A stretch of 64,000 nt of DNA, taken from positions 1-64,000 of the forward strand of contig DATHTO010000090.1 in assembly GCA_035463115.1 (NCBI GenBank), given 5' to 3'. Numbering within the stretch: position 1 is the first letter of the stretch; each line of letters opens with the position of its first letter. The position numbers and the translations under genes are program-made. Below the pieces are notes generated by a model that saw only the letters and a program-made list of their open reading frames with translations, searched no databases and was not told the DNA's origin. Of this stretch, positions 16,634-24,245 are shown one piece after another. Source of the stretch: BPGL01 sp035463115. GTDB lineage: Bacteria > Actinomycetota > UBA4738 > HRBIN12.

Positions 16634-17677
16634 TCAGCTCGGTCGCACGGCGCCGTACGGCCGGTCGTAGCCGTACAGGGAGTCGTACTGCACCTCGCCG
16701 CCGGGACCCGGGTGGCGTGCGTGGATGATCTGGCCGCCGCCGATGTAGAGCGCGACGTGCGGCCCGAAGTTGCCGTAGTACACGATGTCGCCGGGTTGGA
16801 TCGCGCTCAGCGACACGCGAGGCAGGGAGCCCCATTGCGCCGACGCCGAGTGCGGCAGGTAGACGCCCGCCTGCGCCCATGCCCACGACGTCAGACCCGA
16901 GCAGTCGAACCCCGAGCCGGGGCTCGCGGCGCCCCAGACGTACTGCGTGCCGACCACGGACCTGGCTGCCGAGATGGCGACCTGCGCCCCGGAGGCGTTC
17001 GGCGGTGGCGCCCAGCTTCCGCCGGTGTCGCCACCGGTGTCGCCCCCTCCGCCCGTCGACGGCGGCGGCGCGTCGACGCTCACCTCCTGCGCGGCTTCGA
17101 GCGCGGCCCGCTGGGCGGCCAGCCAGTCGTGGTACTCCTGGTTCAGGTTCGTCGCGAGGCGCTCCTGCTCTTCGAGCTTCCGGGCGATCTCCTCGCGCGC
17201 AGCCTCCATCGCCGCGACGTGTTCCTCGGCCTTTGCGACGGCGTCCTCGTGTCGGTCGCGGGCCCATTCAGCGCGCTGGCCGGCGGCTTCGGCGACGGCG
17301 GCGAGGTCGGCGTCGGACTGTGCGATCGCGCCCATGAACTGCAACCGGTCGGAGAATTCCGAGAGGTCGTCCGCCTCGAGGACCGACGAGATCTGGGAGC
17401 CCATCCCGGTGTACGCCTCGACGGCGCGGGTCTCGAGGGCGGTGCGGGCGGTGTCGGCGTCGGCCTCGGCGGCGGCGAGCGTGCGCTTCGTCTCGTTCAG
17501 GAGCTGCTGCGCCTTCTGCAGCTCGTACTTCGCGTCGTTCCACTTCTCGATCTGGACCTCGAGTTCGTGGCCGAGCGCTTCGACCTTCGCCTGGGCGGCT
17601 TCGACGTCCTCTTCCGACGGAGCGGCCGAGACGTTCGCGGTGCCGACGACGGAGAGGGCGAGGACCGCGGCGACCAC
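16634..17677 (-). CDS. Secreted NlpC/P60 peptidoglycan endopeptidase with coiled coil
   Basis: Cleaves peptidoglycan stem peptides, like RipA/CwlO proteins. After a signal peptide ending VSA|AP there is a ~170-residue coiled coil (residues 20-190), a Gly-rich linker, and an NlpC/P60 domain. The domain has the catalytic Cys in SGFDCSGLTSWAWAQAG, His in PHVALYIGGG and a third polar residue (His) in IIHARHPG. GTG 17677 is the only canonical start, but it gives a signal peptide without the usual basic n-region. In frame just upstream is a run of Arg-rich codons and an ATC at 17716 preceded by GGGGAGG, so the true start may be non-canonical. Confidence 0.88.
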   Translation of the reverse strand: MVAAVLALSVVGTANVSAAPSEEDVEAAQAKVEALGHELEVQIEKWNDAKYELQKAQQLLNETKRTLAAAEADADTARTALETRAVEAYTGMGSQISSVLEADDLSEFSDRLQFMGAIAQSDADLAAVAEAAGQRAEWARDRHEDAVAKAEEHVAAMEAAREEIARKLEEQERLATNLNQEYHDWLAAQRAALEAAQEVSVDAPPPSTGGGGDTGGDTGGSWAPPPNASGAQVAISAARSVVGTQYVWGAASPGSGFDCSGLTSWAWAQAGVYLPHSASAQWGSLPRVSLSAIQPGDIVYYGNFGPHVALYIGGGQIIHARHPGPGGEVQYDSLYGYDRPYGAVRPS

Positions 17678-17761
17678 GAGCCGCCCGGTCCGTCCCGTCC
17701 TGCGTCGCCTCCTGATGGGTACCTCCCCTGCCTCGGTCCCCCCGGGACCCGCGGCGTTCCC

Positions 17762-17802
17762 GCCAAAACGAAAGCTCCGGTGGCCGGTGCCCGGTCGGAG
17801 CT
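17762..17802 (-). terminator. Intrinsic-terminator-like hairpin in the leader of the NlpC/P60 gene
   Basis: On the minus strand AGCTCCG and CGGAGCT (17802-17796 and 17779-17773) pair around a further CCGG/CCGG helix and are followed at once by TTTCGTTTT. This is the clearest U-tailed hairpin in the window. It lies about 95 bp upstream of the GTG start, after a weak promoter-like TTGACG...TAGCCT. It could therefore be an attenuator or riboswitch expression platform rather than only a terminator for the tRNA transcript. Confidence 0.55.
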
Positions 17803-17895
17803 GGCCAAGAGGCTAGACAGAAGAACCGACGTCCGTCAAACACCTTCCCGAACGCATGTTCGCAGGTCAACCGATGGGCAGCGGCGTGGAGAACG

Positions 17896-17932
17896 CGACG
17901 AGGCGGGGCCTCGGAGGGCGCCCGCCTCGTCG
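17896..17932 (-). terminator. Hairpin downstream of tRNA-Pro
   Basis: A perfect 12-bp stem (CGACGAGGCGGG with CCCGCCTCGTCG) and a 13-base loop begin 9 bp after the tRNA 3' end on the minus strand. There is no U-run, so it would be an I-shaped GC terminator or a processing signal for the tRNA transcript. Confidence 0.5.
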
Positions 17933-17940
17933 ACCTCGGG

Positions 17941-18014
17941 TCGGGACGGCGGGATTTGAACCCGCGACCTCAGCGTCCCGAACGCTGCGCGCTACCAAGC
18001 TGCGCCACGTCCCG
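17941..18014 (-). tRNA. tRNA-Pro (anticodon CGG)
   Basis: A complete 74-base cloverleaf is readable on the minus strand. The acceptor stem is CGGGACG/CGTCCCG with discriminator A, the D stem GCGC/GCGC, the anticodon stem CAGCG/CGCTG with loop TTCGGGA (anticodon CGG, decoding CCG), and the T stem GCGGG/CCCGC with loop TTCAAAT. All stems are fully paired. CCA is not encoded. It lies 13 bp after the metallophosphoesterase gene on the same strand. Confidence 0.96.
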
Positions 18015-18027
18015 AGGACCCGCCAGT

Positions 18028-18933
18028 CTAGCGACTCGGCGCCGCTCGTTCGGCGCGTTCCGCCGCGTCGGCCCCCGGCGTCAGTTCGAGCACCGTCGCC
18101 TCCGGGCGGCACAGGAACCGGAACGGAGCGAACTTCGACGTGCCGAGACCCGGCGAGGTATGCAGCGTCGCGGAGCCCATCTGGATCAGTCCGCTCACCA
18201 GCCGGCGGGGCATCGAGCTGTTCGTGACGAGCGCGCCGATCAGCGGCAGCCGGACCTGCCCGCCGTGGGTGTGGCCGGCGACGACGAGCTCGTACCCGAG
18301 CGCCGCCGCCTCGGGCGCCGAGTCGGGTGAATGCATCACCGCGATGCCGAAGCGTTCCGGGGCTCGGCGCGGAGCGGGTCGGTAGTCGTGCCAGCGGATG
18401 TGCGCGTCGTCGAGGCCGAGGAGCTCGATCGGCAGGCCGTCGAGCGCGCCCTCGCGTCGCGAGTTCGTGAGGTCCTCCCACCCGTCGGCGATCAGCAGGC
18501 GCACGAGATCGTGCGGGCGACCGAGCGCAGCGGAGCGCCGACGACGTCGTCCACGGAAGTACGCCGCGTAGTTCAACGGGCGCGGTGTGAAGTAGTCGTT
18601 CGATCCGAGGACGAACCACGACGCCAGACGGCCTCGCGTGGCGCGCACGGCCTCGACGGCCGTCTCCACGGCTTCGGGCTCGGCGAGGAAATCGCCCGTC
18701 ACGACCGTCACGTCGGTTTCGGGGAGCGACGCCAGGAACCGCGCCTTGTCGGCGTCGTTCCGGACGAAGTGCAGATCCGACAGGTGCAGCAGCGTGATCG
18801 TCCGCCCACCCTCGGTCGGTAGGATGGCGAGGCGGTAGCGTCGGAGGCGGAACCAGCGTCGCTCGACGAACACGCCGTAGAGCACACAGAGGAGCCCGCC
18901 GCCGACGACGACGGCGACGATCAGCGGAAGCAC
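18028..18933 (-). CDS. Membrane-anchored metallophosphoesterase
   Basis: A 301-residue calcineurin-like phosphoesterase. One N-terminal transmembrane helix (about residues 2-24) is followed by the metal ligands HLSDLHF, VVTGDF, GSNDYF (in place of the common GNHD), VMHSPD and AGHTHGGQVRLP. The YaeI/YkuE-type membrane-anchored enzymes act on phosphate esters at the cell surface or membrane lipids; the substrate here is unknown. It is divergent from the YqeY-like gene with 14 bp between the starts. Confidence 0.9.
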   Translation of the reverse strand: MLPLIVAVVVGGGLLCVLYGVFVERRWFRLRRYRLAILPTEGGRTITLLHLSDLHFVRNDADKARFLASLPETDVTVVTGDFLAEPEAVETAVEAVRATRGRLASWFVLGSNDYFTPRPLNYAAYFRGRRRRRSAALGRPHDLVRLLIADGWEDLTNSRREGALDGLPIELLGLDDAHIRWHDYRPAPRRAPERFGIAVMHSPDSAPEAAALGYELVVAGHTHGGQVRLPLIGALVTNSSMPRRLVSGLIQMGSATLHTSPGLGTSKFAPFRFLCRPEATVLELTPGADAAERAERAAPSR

Positions 18934-18947
18934 GCAAGGAGTCTACG

Positions 18948-19412
18948 GTGGCCGATCCCGACGGGAGCGCCCTCGCCGCCCGGATCCACGACGAGATGAC
19001 GGCGTCGCTGAAGGCGGGCGACAAGGTGAAGCTGGGCGCGCTCCGCATGCTGTCGGCGGCCATCACGAACCGCGAGAAGGAGCTGGGTCACCGGCTGTCC
19101 GACGACGAGGTCCGCGAGGTCGCGGGCAAGGAAGTGAAGAAGCGCACGGAATCGATCGAGGCGTTCACGTCCGCGGGTCGCACGGAACTCGCGGAGAAGG
19201 AACGCAGCGAGCGTGAGGTCGTCGCCGTCTACGCGCCCGAGCAGCTCTCCGAGGCGGAGGTCGACGCGATCGTCGACGACGCGCTCGCGTCGACCGGCGC
19301 GACGTCGGCGAAGGAGATGGGCAAGGTGATGGGCGCGGTCATGGCGAAGGCGAAGGGCCGCGTCGACGGTTCCGTCGTCCAGGCGAAGGTGCGCGCGAAG
19401 CTCGGCGGGTGA
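18948..19412 (+). CDS. GatB/YqeY domain-containing protein
   Basis: A 154-residue stand-alone YqeY domain, the tRNA-binding tail domain also found at the C-terminus of GatB. Characteristic segments are LKAGDKVKLGALRMLSAAI, EVAGKEVKKRTESIEAF and GKVMGAVMAKAKGRVDGS. The GTG 18948 start has a well-placed AAGGAG six bases upstream. Its exact role (tRNA amidation or charging) is not established. Confidence 0.92.
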   Translation: MADPDGSALAARIHDEMTASLKAGDKVKLGALRMLSAAITNREKELGHRLSDDEVREVAGKEVKKRTESIEAFTSAGRTELAEKERSEREVVAVYAPEQLSEAEVDAIVDDALASTGATSAKEMGKVMGAVMAKAKGRVDGSVVQAKVRAKLGG

Positions 19413-19427
19413 TCCGTCGGAACGGCG

Positions 19428-21941
19428 TCAGCCGTTCCCGTTCCCGCCGCCGTTCCCGTTCCCGCCGCCGTTCCCGCCGTTCCCGCCGTCAGCCGGCGGG
19501 ATCGCGACGGTGATCGTGACGACCTCACCTTCGAGGATCTCTGCACCGCCTTGTGGCGACTGCGCGATCACGCGTCCGTGGTTGTTCTCGTTCGGACCAG
19601 GCTGCTCGACGACGGTCACGGCGAGGCCTGCGTCGGCCAGCGCCGCGCGCGCCACACCGGCGTTCATGCCGATCACGTTCGGCACCGTGACGACCGGCGC
19701 GACGCCGTTGCTGACCTCGAGCACCACGGTGGAGCCGGGGATCGTCTGGCTGCCGCCGGCCGGTGTCTGCGCGACCACGATCCCTTCGGGCTGCGCGGAA
19801 TCGACGATCTCGGCGTCGACCCGGAACCGCGCCTGCTCGAGGGTGGCCCGCGCCTGCGGAAGCGTCATGCCGACGACGCTCGGCACGCCGGAACGGATCG
19901 GCGCCGGGAACGGGATCGCGCGGAGGTCCGACATCACCTGCTGCATGTACCGGACCCAGATCGGGGCCGCGATCGACCCACCGAACACGTCCTGACCGAA
20001 GTAGCGCTGGAGCTCGTACGGGTTGCCCGGCGATCCGACCCACACCGACGTCGAGAGCTGCCGCGTGAACCCGACGAACCAGACGTTCTTGTTGAGGTCC
20101 GACGTGCCGGTCTTGCCCGCCACCGGCCACGAGCCCCAGCTCCCGAACGCGCTTGCGGCCGTGCCGGACTCGACGACCGCGACGAGCATGTTCATGATCT
20201 CCTTCGCGTAGGCGGAGTTCAGGACCGAGTAGCACTGCGGCTCGTGCTCGTAGATCACCTCGTTCGTCGCGGATCGAGTGATCGTCCGGACCGTGTAGGG
20301 CCGGCAGTGCCTCCCGCCGTTCGCGATCGTCTGGTAGCCGGACGCCATCTCGAGCGGGGTCACCTCCTCGCTCCCCGTCGCGATCGAGCAGACGGCGTCG
20401 ATGTCGCTCGTGATGCCCATGCGCTGCGCGACCTGCTTCGTGTGGTCGAGGCCGGCGTCGAGGATCAGCCTGGCGAACACGGCGTTGACGGAGTCCTCGG
20501 TCGCAGCTGCGAGCGTCATGTTGCCGCGGCTCGATCCTTCGGCGTTGATCACGTTCCACGGTCCCTCGGGGCCCATGCAGCGTTCGTCCGAGATGACGCC
20601 CTGCACGCCCGAATAGACGGCGTTCGGCGAGATCCCAGCCTCGAACGCCGATGCGAGCACGAACGGTTTGAAGGCCGACCCCGGCTGGTGCGGCATCGTG
20701 GCGACGTCCTTCTGGTCCTTCGGGAAGTTCTTGCCCGACAGCAGCGTCCGGATCGCGCCGTCGTCGTTCTGGATCGACACGATCGCGACGTCGGGCGCCG
20801 GCTTGTACGAGGGGTAGTACGGCGTGCGAGCCCAGGGCGCGTTCGCCGACGCCTCGGCCGCCTCTTGCCAGTCCGGCTCGAGGGTCGTGACGATCTCGAG
20901 ACCGCCTTCGGAGAGCGCCCGCGAGCGCTCGGCCGCGGTGGCGCCGAGCTTGCGGTACCAGCCGTTCGGATCCGTGATGATCTGATCGCGCATGTAGGTG
21001 ACGAAGAACGGCGGAACCTTCGGCTCGTACTTCTTCGGGTTCCGCAGGTTGATGTCGGTCGCCTTCGCCTTCTCGGCGCGCGCTTGCGAGAGCATCCCGA
21101 TCGCGACCATCCGGTTGATCACGTCGTTGCGGCGTAGCCAGGCCTTCTTCGGGCGGTCGATCGGGTCGTAGTACTCGGGCGCGCGGATCATGCCGGCGAG
21201 CAGGGCCGCCTCGGCGAGGTTCAGTTCGGAGGCCGGCTTCTTGAAGTAGAACTCCGAGGCTGTGCCGATCCCGTAGACGCCGTTGCCCAGATAGACCTGG
21301 TTCAGGTACATCCCGAAGATCCGTTCCTTCGAGTACCGCTCCTCGACGCGCAGGGCGAGGGCCAGCTCCTGGAACTTCCGTTCGAGCGTCTGGTCGGTCG
21401 GATCGAGGCCGAGCGTGTTCTTGACGAGCTGCTGCGTGATCGTCGAGCCTCCTTGGACGACCTCGCCGGCGCGGACGTTCTCGGCCATCGCTCGGATCAA
21501 GCCGTTCCAGTTGACGGCTCCGTGCTCGAAGAACGTGGCGTCCTCGATCGCGAGGACGGCGTCCTGCGCGACCGGCGCGATCTGCCCGAGGCCGACGATC
21601 TCGCGGTTGTCGAGGAAGATCCTTGCGAGCTCGGTCTTCTCGTCGCTCGCGTAGATCACGGAGCGCTGAGGGAACCGCGGGATCTTCGTGAAGTCGGCGC
21701 CCGCCTCCTCGAGCCGTCGATCGAGCTCGTGGACGCCGAGGGCGGCGGTCGCGAACGTCGGTGCGAGCAACAAGGCGCTGAGACCCGCCGAGGCGAGGAT
21801 CACCGGCAGCAACAGGACGAGGGCGATCGGCTTGAACGCGAACCGGTCGGTGAAAGGCTTCCGAGGCCGCGGCGGACGGGTCGCAGGCCGTGGGGCGTGC
21901 GGAGGGCGCGTCGAAGGAGGGATGCCGGGGTCGTCCGCCAT
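19428..21941 (-). CDS. Class A penicillin-binding protein with two PASTA domains
   Basis: A bifunctional peptidoglycan synthase of 837 residues. After a Pro-rich cytoplasmic segment there is one transmembrane helix (about residues 35-60) and a GT51 glycosyltransferase domain (EDATFFEH, GGSTITQQLVKN). The transpeptidase domain has SxxK in GSAFKPF, SxN in EDSVNAV and KTG in AGKTGTS. Two PASTA repeats follow (starting PSVVGMTLPQA and PNVIGMNAGVA), which in other proteins sense cell-wall fragments, and then a Gly/Asn-rich tail. I chose ATG 21941, with GGAG six bases upstream, over a much longer open frame that is antisense to the NfeD gene. Confidence 0.95.
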   Translation of the reverse strand: MADDPGIPPSTRPPHAPRPATRPPRPRKPFTDRFAFKPIALVLLLPVILASAGLSALLLAPTFATAALGVHELDRRLEEAGADFTKIPRFPQRSVIYASDEKTELARIFLDNREIVGLGQIAPVAQDAVLAIEDATFFEHGAVNWNGLIRAMAENVRAGEVVQGGSTITQQLVKNTLGLDPTDQTLERKFQELALALRVEERYSKERIFGMYLNQVYLGNGVYGIGTASEFYFKKPASELNLAEAALLAGMIRAPEYYDPIDRPKKAWLRRNDVINRMVAIGMLSQARAEKAKATDINLRNPKKYEPKVPPFFVTYMRDQIITDPNGWYRKLGATAAERSRALSEGGLEIVTTLEPDWQEAAEASANAPWARTPYYPSYKPAPDVAIVSIQNDDGAIRTLLSGKNFPKDQKDVATMPHQPGSAFKPFVLASAFEAGISPNAVYSGVQGVISDERCMGPEGPWNVINAEGSSRGNMTLAAATEDSVNAVFARLILDAGLDHTKQVAQRMGITSDIDAVCSIATGSEEVTPLEMASGYQTIANGGRHCRPYTVRTITRSATNEVIYEHEPQCYSVLNSAYAKEIMNMLVAVVESGTAASAFGSWGSWPVAGKTGTSDLNKNVWFVGFTRQLSTSVWVGSPGNPYELQRYFGQDVFGGSIAAPIWVRYMQQVMSDLRAIPFPAPIRSGVPSVVGMTLPQARATLEQARFRVDAEIVDSAQPEGIVVAQTPAGGSQTIPGSTVVLEVSNGVAPVVTVPNVIGMNAGVARAALADAGLAVTVVEQPGPNENNHGRVIAQSPQGGAEILEGEVVTITVAIPPADGGNGGNGGGNGNGGGNGNG
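19431..19489. repeat. Short tandem repeat coding for the Gly/Asn tail
   Basis: Iterations of gttcccgcc and gccgttcccgttcccgcc cover the last ~20 codons of the PBP gene and encode its GGNGNG-type tail. Such repeats are prone to length change by slippage. The period is a multiple of three, so frame is kept. Confidence 0.8.
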
Positions 21942-21992
21942 GGGTTCTCCGGCAGGATACCCCCGGTCCCCCGGTAGCATGCCGTAGCGCCG

Positions 21993-23315
21993 ATGCGTCG
22001 CGTCGTCTCGTTCTCGCTGGTGGTCGCGGCCGTGTTCGTGGTGTTCGCGGGCACGGCGGCGGCGCAGTCCGCCCCGTCGGCGACCGTCGAGGTGATCAAG
22101 GTCGAAGGACCGCTCGACGCCCCGCTCGTGGGGTTCGTGCACGAGCGGCTCGACGCCGCGGCCGCCGACGGCACGATCGTCGTCCTCCAGCTGGACACCC
22201 CCGGCACGATGGGCGAGGGCGGCGTGGCCCTCGCCGACAAGATCGCCTCGATGCCCGTGCCCGTGATCGCGTGGGTCGGTCCGGTCCCGGCCGAGGCGAG
22301 CGGCGCCGGCCTCCTGTTGCTCCATGCGTCATCGCTCGCGGCGGTGGCGCCCGGTTCGCAGACGGGGCCGCTGACGCCGATCGACCTGCTGGCGCCCGAC
22401 GAGCGCCCCGCGGACCTCGAGGCCGAGATCGCCTCGTGGGTGGACGCGCGTGGTCACGGCACCGACCTCTCGTACCCGGACGAGCCGATGACGGCGCAGC
22501 AGGCGGTCGACGGCTACGGCATCGCGCGGTACTCGGCGAGCTCGGTGATCGAGCTGCTGCGGACGATCGACGGCGTCGAGGTCCCCACGTCGGAAGGGCC
22601 GGTCACGCTGCGGACGCGCGTCGCCGCGAACGACGCCGAAGCCGCGCAGAGCACCGTCGACCTGCGGTTCAACGAGCCGGGCCCGCTGAAACGGGTGCAA
22701 CACGCGGTGGCGACGCCCTCGATGGTCTATTGGCTGCTCGTCGCGGCGCTGGCCGCTCTCGCGTTCGAGCTCACGCAGCCGGGGTTCGGCTTCGCGGGCT
22801 TCTCCGGGATCGTCCTCGGTGGCCTGGGGCTCTACGGCTTGGTCCAGGTGCCGCCGACGTGGCTCGGGTTCGCCGTGTTCCTGCTCGGAACGGCGCTCCT
22901 GGTGCTCGACGTGCGGCTGCGGCGGCTCGGCGTGCTGACCGCTGCCGGGCTCGTCCTCTTCGGCGTCGGCTCGTGGTGGTCGTGGTCGTACGTCGCGGAG
23001 CCGATCCGGATCTCACCGTGGTTGATCGGTGGCGCCGTCGTCGCGGCGTTCCTCTATTACGGGTTCGGGTTGACCGTCGCGATCCAGTCCCACGACCGGA
23101 TCGTGTCCACGCAGCGCGGTCTGATCGGGCTCGTCGGCGAGGCGACCGGACGGCTCGCGCCGGACGGCCCCGTGGAGGTGAAGGGCGCGACCTGGCGAGG
23201 CCGTTCCACCGGCGATCCGATCGATGCCGGGACCAAGGTCAGGGTCCGCGGCGTCGACGGCCTGGTCCTGCGCGTCGAGGCCGACGCGCCGGAACCCGAC
23301 CCCGAGCGGGTGTGA
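21993..23315 (+). CDS. NfeD family membrane protein with degenerate ClpP-class protease domain
   Basis: 440 residues: a signal peptide (cleavage near AAAQS), a ClpP/crotonase-like domain (VLQLDTPGTMGEGG, VAPGSQTGPLTP), about four transmembrane helices (residues 245-345) and a C-terminal NfeD OB-fold (LVGEATGRLAPDGPVEVKG, GTKVRVRGVDG). Full-length members cleave stomatin-like proteins with a Ser-Lys dyad. Here there is no Lys between about residue 85 and residue 235, where the catalytic Lys is expected, so the protease is probably inactive or altered. It is divergent from the PBP gene. Confidence 0.85.
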   Translation: MRRVVSFSLVVAAVFVVFAGTAAAQSAPSATVEVIKVEGPLDAPLVGFVHERLDAAAADGTIVVLQLDTPGTMGEGGVALADKIASMPVPVIAWVGPVPAEASGAGLLLLHASSLAAVAPGSQTGPLTPIDLLAPDERPADLEAEIASWVDARGHGTDLSYPDEPMTAQQAVDGYGIARYSASSVIELLRTIDGVEVPTSEGPVTLRTRVAANDAEAAQSTVDLRFNEPGPLKRVQHAVATPSMVYWLLVAALAALAFELTQPGFGFAGFSGIVLGGLGLYGLVQVPPTWLGFAVFLLGTALLVLDVRLRRLGVLTAAGLVLFGVGSWWSWSYVAEPIRISPWLIGGAVVAAFLYYGFGLTVAIQSHDRIVSTQRGLIGLVGEATGRLAPDGPVEVKGATWRGRSTGDPIDAGTKVRVRGVDGLVLRVEADAPEPDPERV

Positions 23316-23430
23316 CGCCGGCGCCGGTGGCGTGGCGCGGCCGGTGAGGGCGAGGCGACGTTGCGGTTCGGTGACGTCCGGCGTGCCGTTCCAAACCTCC
23401 GGCCTCTCGTTTGCGAACAATCGGATAGAC

Positions 23431-23706
23431 ATGGACGTCGCCGGACGCTCGTCGTGGTGGGAGGTCGCGGCCTGTCGGGGGCAGGACGCGTCGAGCTTCT
23501 TCGCGCCGGCGTACTTCGAGAAGCGAGCCGAGAAGCTGGCCCGTGAAGCCGTCGCGAAGTCGTTCTGTCGCAGGTGCGAGGTGCGCGAGGAGTGCCTGTC
23601 GTACGCGCTCGAGCACCGCGATCCCCACGGCGTCTGGGGCGGCCTGAACGAGATGGAACGTCGCGCGGTGCTCCGTCAGCGCGCGTCGGAGCGCCAAGCG
23701 AGCTGA
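23431..23706 (+). CDS. WhiB family iron-sulfur transcriptional regulator
   Basis: A 91-residue WhiB-like protein, a family restricted to actinobacteria and their phages. Four cysteines at 15, 46, 49 and 55 (C-x30-C-x2-C-x5-C) would hold a [4Fe-4S] cluster. The GVWGG turn and a basic C-terminus (ERRAVLRQRASERQ) for DNA contact follow. I chose ATG 23431. It probably works with the housekeeping sigma factor in redox, division or stress control; the subtype cannot be set. Confidence 0.95.
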   Translation: MDVAGRSSWWEVAACRGQDASSFFAPAYFEKRAEKLAREAVAKSFCRRCEVREECLSYALEHRDPHGVWGGLNEMERRAVLRQRASERQAS

Positions 23707-23745
23707 TCGGGCCGCACCGCTCGCGCACGTGCGAGGATGCGCGGC

Positions 23746-24213
23746 ATGAACGACGCCGACGTGCTCCGACGCCTGTCCGACCTCGGGATCGACCTTCCGT
23801 CGCCGCCGCAGGCCCTCGCCGCCTACGTGCCCGTCCGCAGGGTCGGCCAGCTCGCCTTCGTCGCGGGGCAGGTTCCGATGGCCGGCGGGGAGGTCCTGCA
23901 CCCGGGACGCCTCGGCGACGACGTGACGGTGGAGCAGGGGGCCGAGGCGGCGCGGCGGGCGGCCGTCCAGGCGCTGGCGGCGCTCCGCGGCGCCCTCGGA
24001 AGCTTCGATCCGATCGAGGCGCTCGCACAGGTGTCGGTGTTCGTGGCGGCGACGCCCGACTTCACGCAGCATCCGCAGGTGGCGAACGGCGCGAGCGAGC
24101 TGTTCGTCGAGGTGATGGGTGACGCCGGGCAGCACGCGCGGGCGGCGGTGGGCGTCCCGTCGCTCCCGCTCGGCGCGAGCGTCGAGGTCGCCGTGACGGC
24201 CGCGCTGGCGTAG
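23746..24213 (+). CDS. RidA/YjgF family protein
   Basis: 155 residues of the RidA-like fold (LAFVAGQVPMAGGEVLHPGRLGDDVTVEQGAEAARRAAVQALAAL is the diagnostic region). It resembles the longer RidA subfamily of about 150 residues. RidA proper hydrolyses reactive enamines/imines; for this subfamily the substrate is not established. ATG 23746 is preferred over 23737 because GAGG then has normal spacing. Confidence 0.88.
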   Translation: MNDADVLRRLSDLGIDLPSPPQALAAYVPVRRVGQLAFVAGQVPMAGGEVLHPGRLGDDVTVEQGAEAARRAAVQALAALRGALGSFDPIEALAQVSVFVAATPDFTQHPQVANGASELFVEVMGDAGQHARAAVGVPSLPLGASVEVAVTAALA

Positions 24214-24245
24214 CTCGGCGTCGGGACCCGGCGGGCGCCGGCGCT

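Noticed and set aside
17717..17900. Cyclic di-AMP or cyclic di-GMP riboswitch upstream of the NlpC/P60 gene
   Set aside because: The hairpin and U-tract are clear, but I could not line up the conserved bases of either riboswitch class, so no class is claimed.
21942..22325. N-terminal extension of the PBP frame
   Set aside because: It is antisense to the NfeD gene; ATG 21941 has a Shine-Dalgarno site and gives a normal PBP N-terminus.
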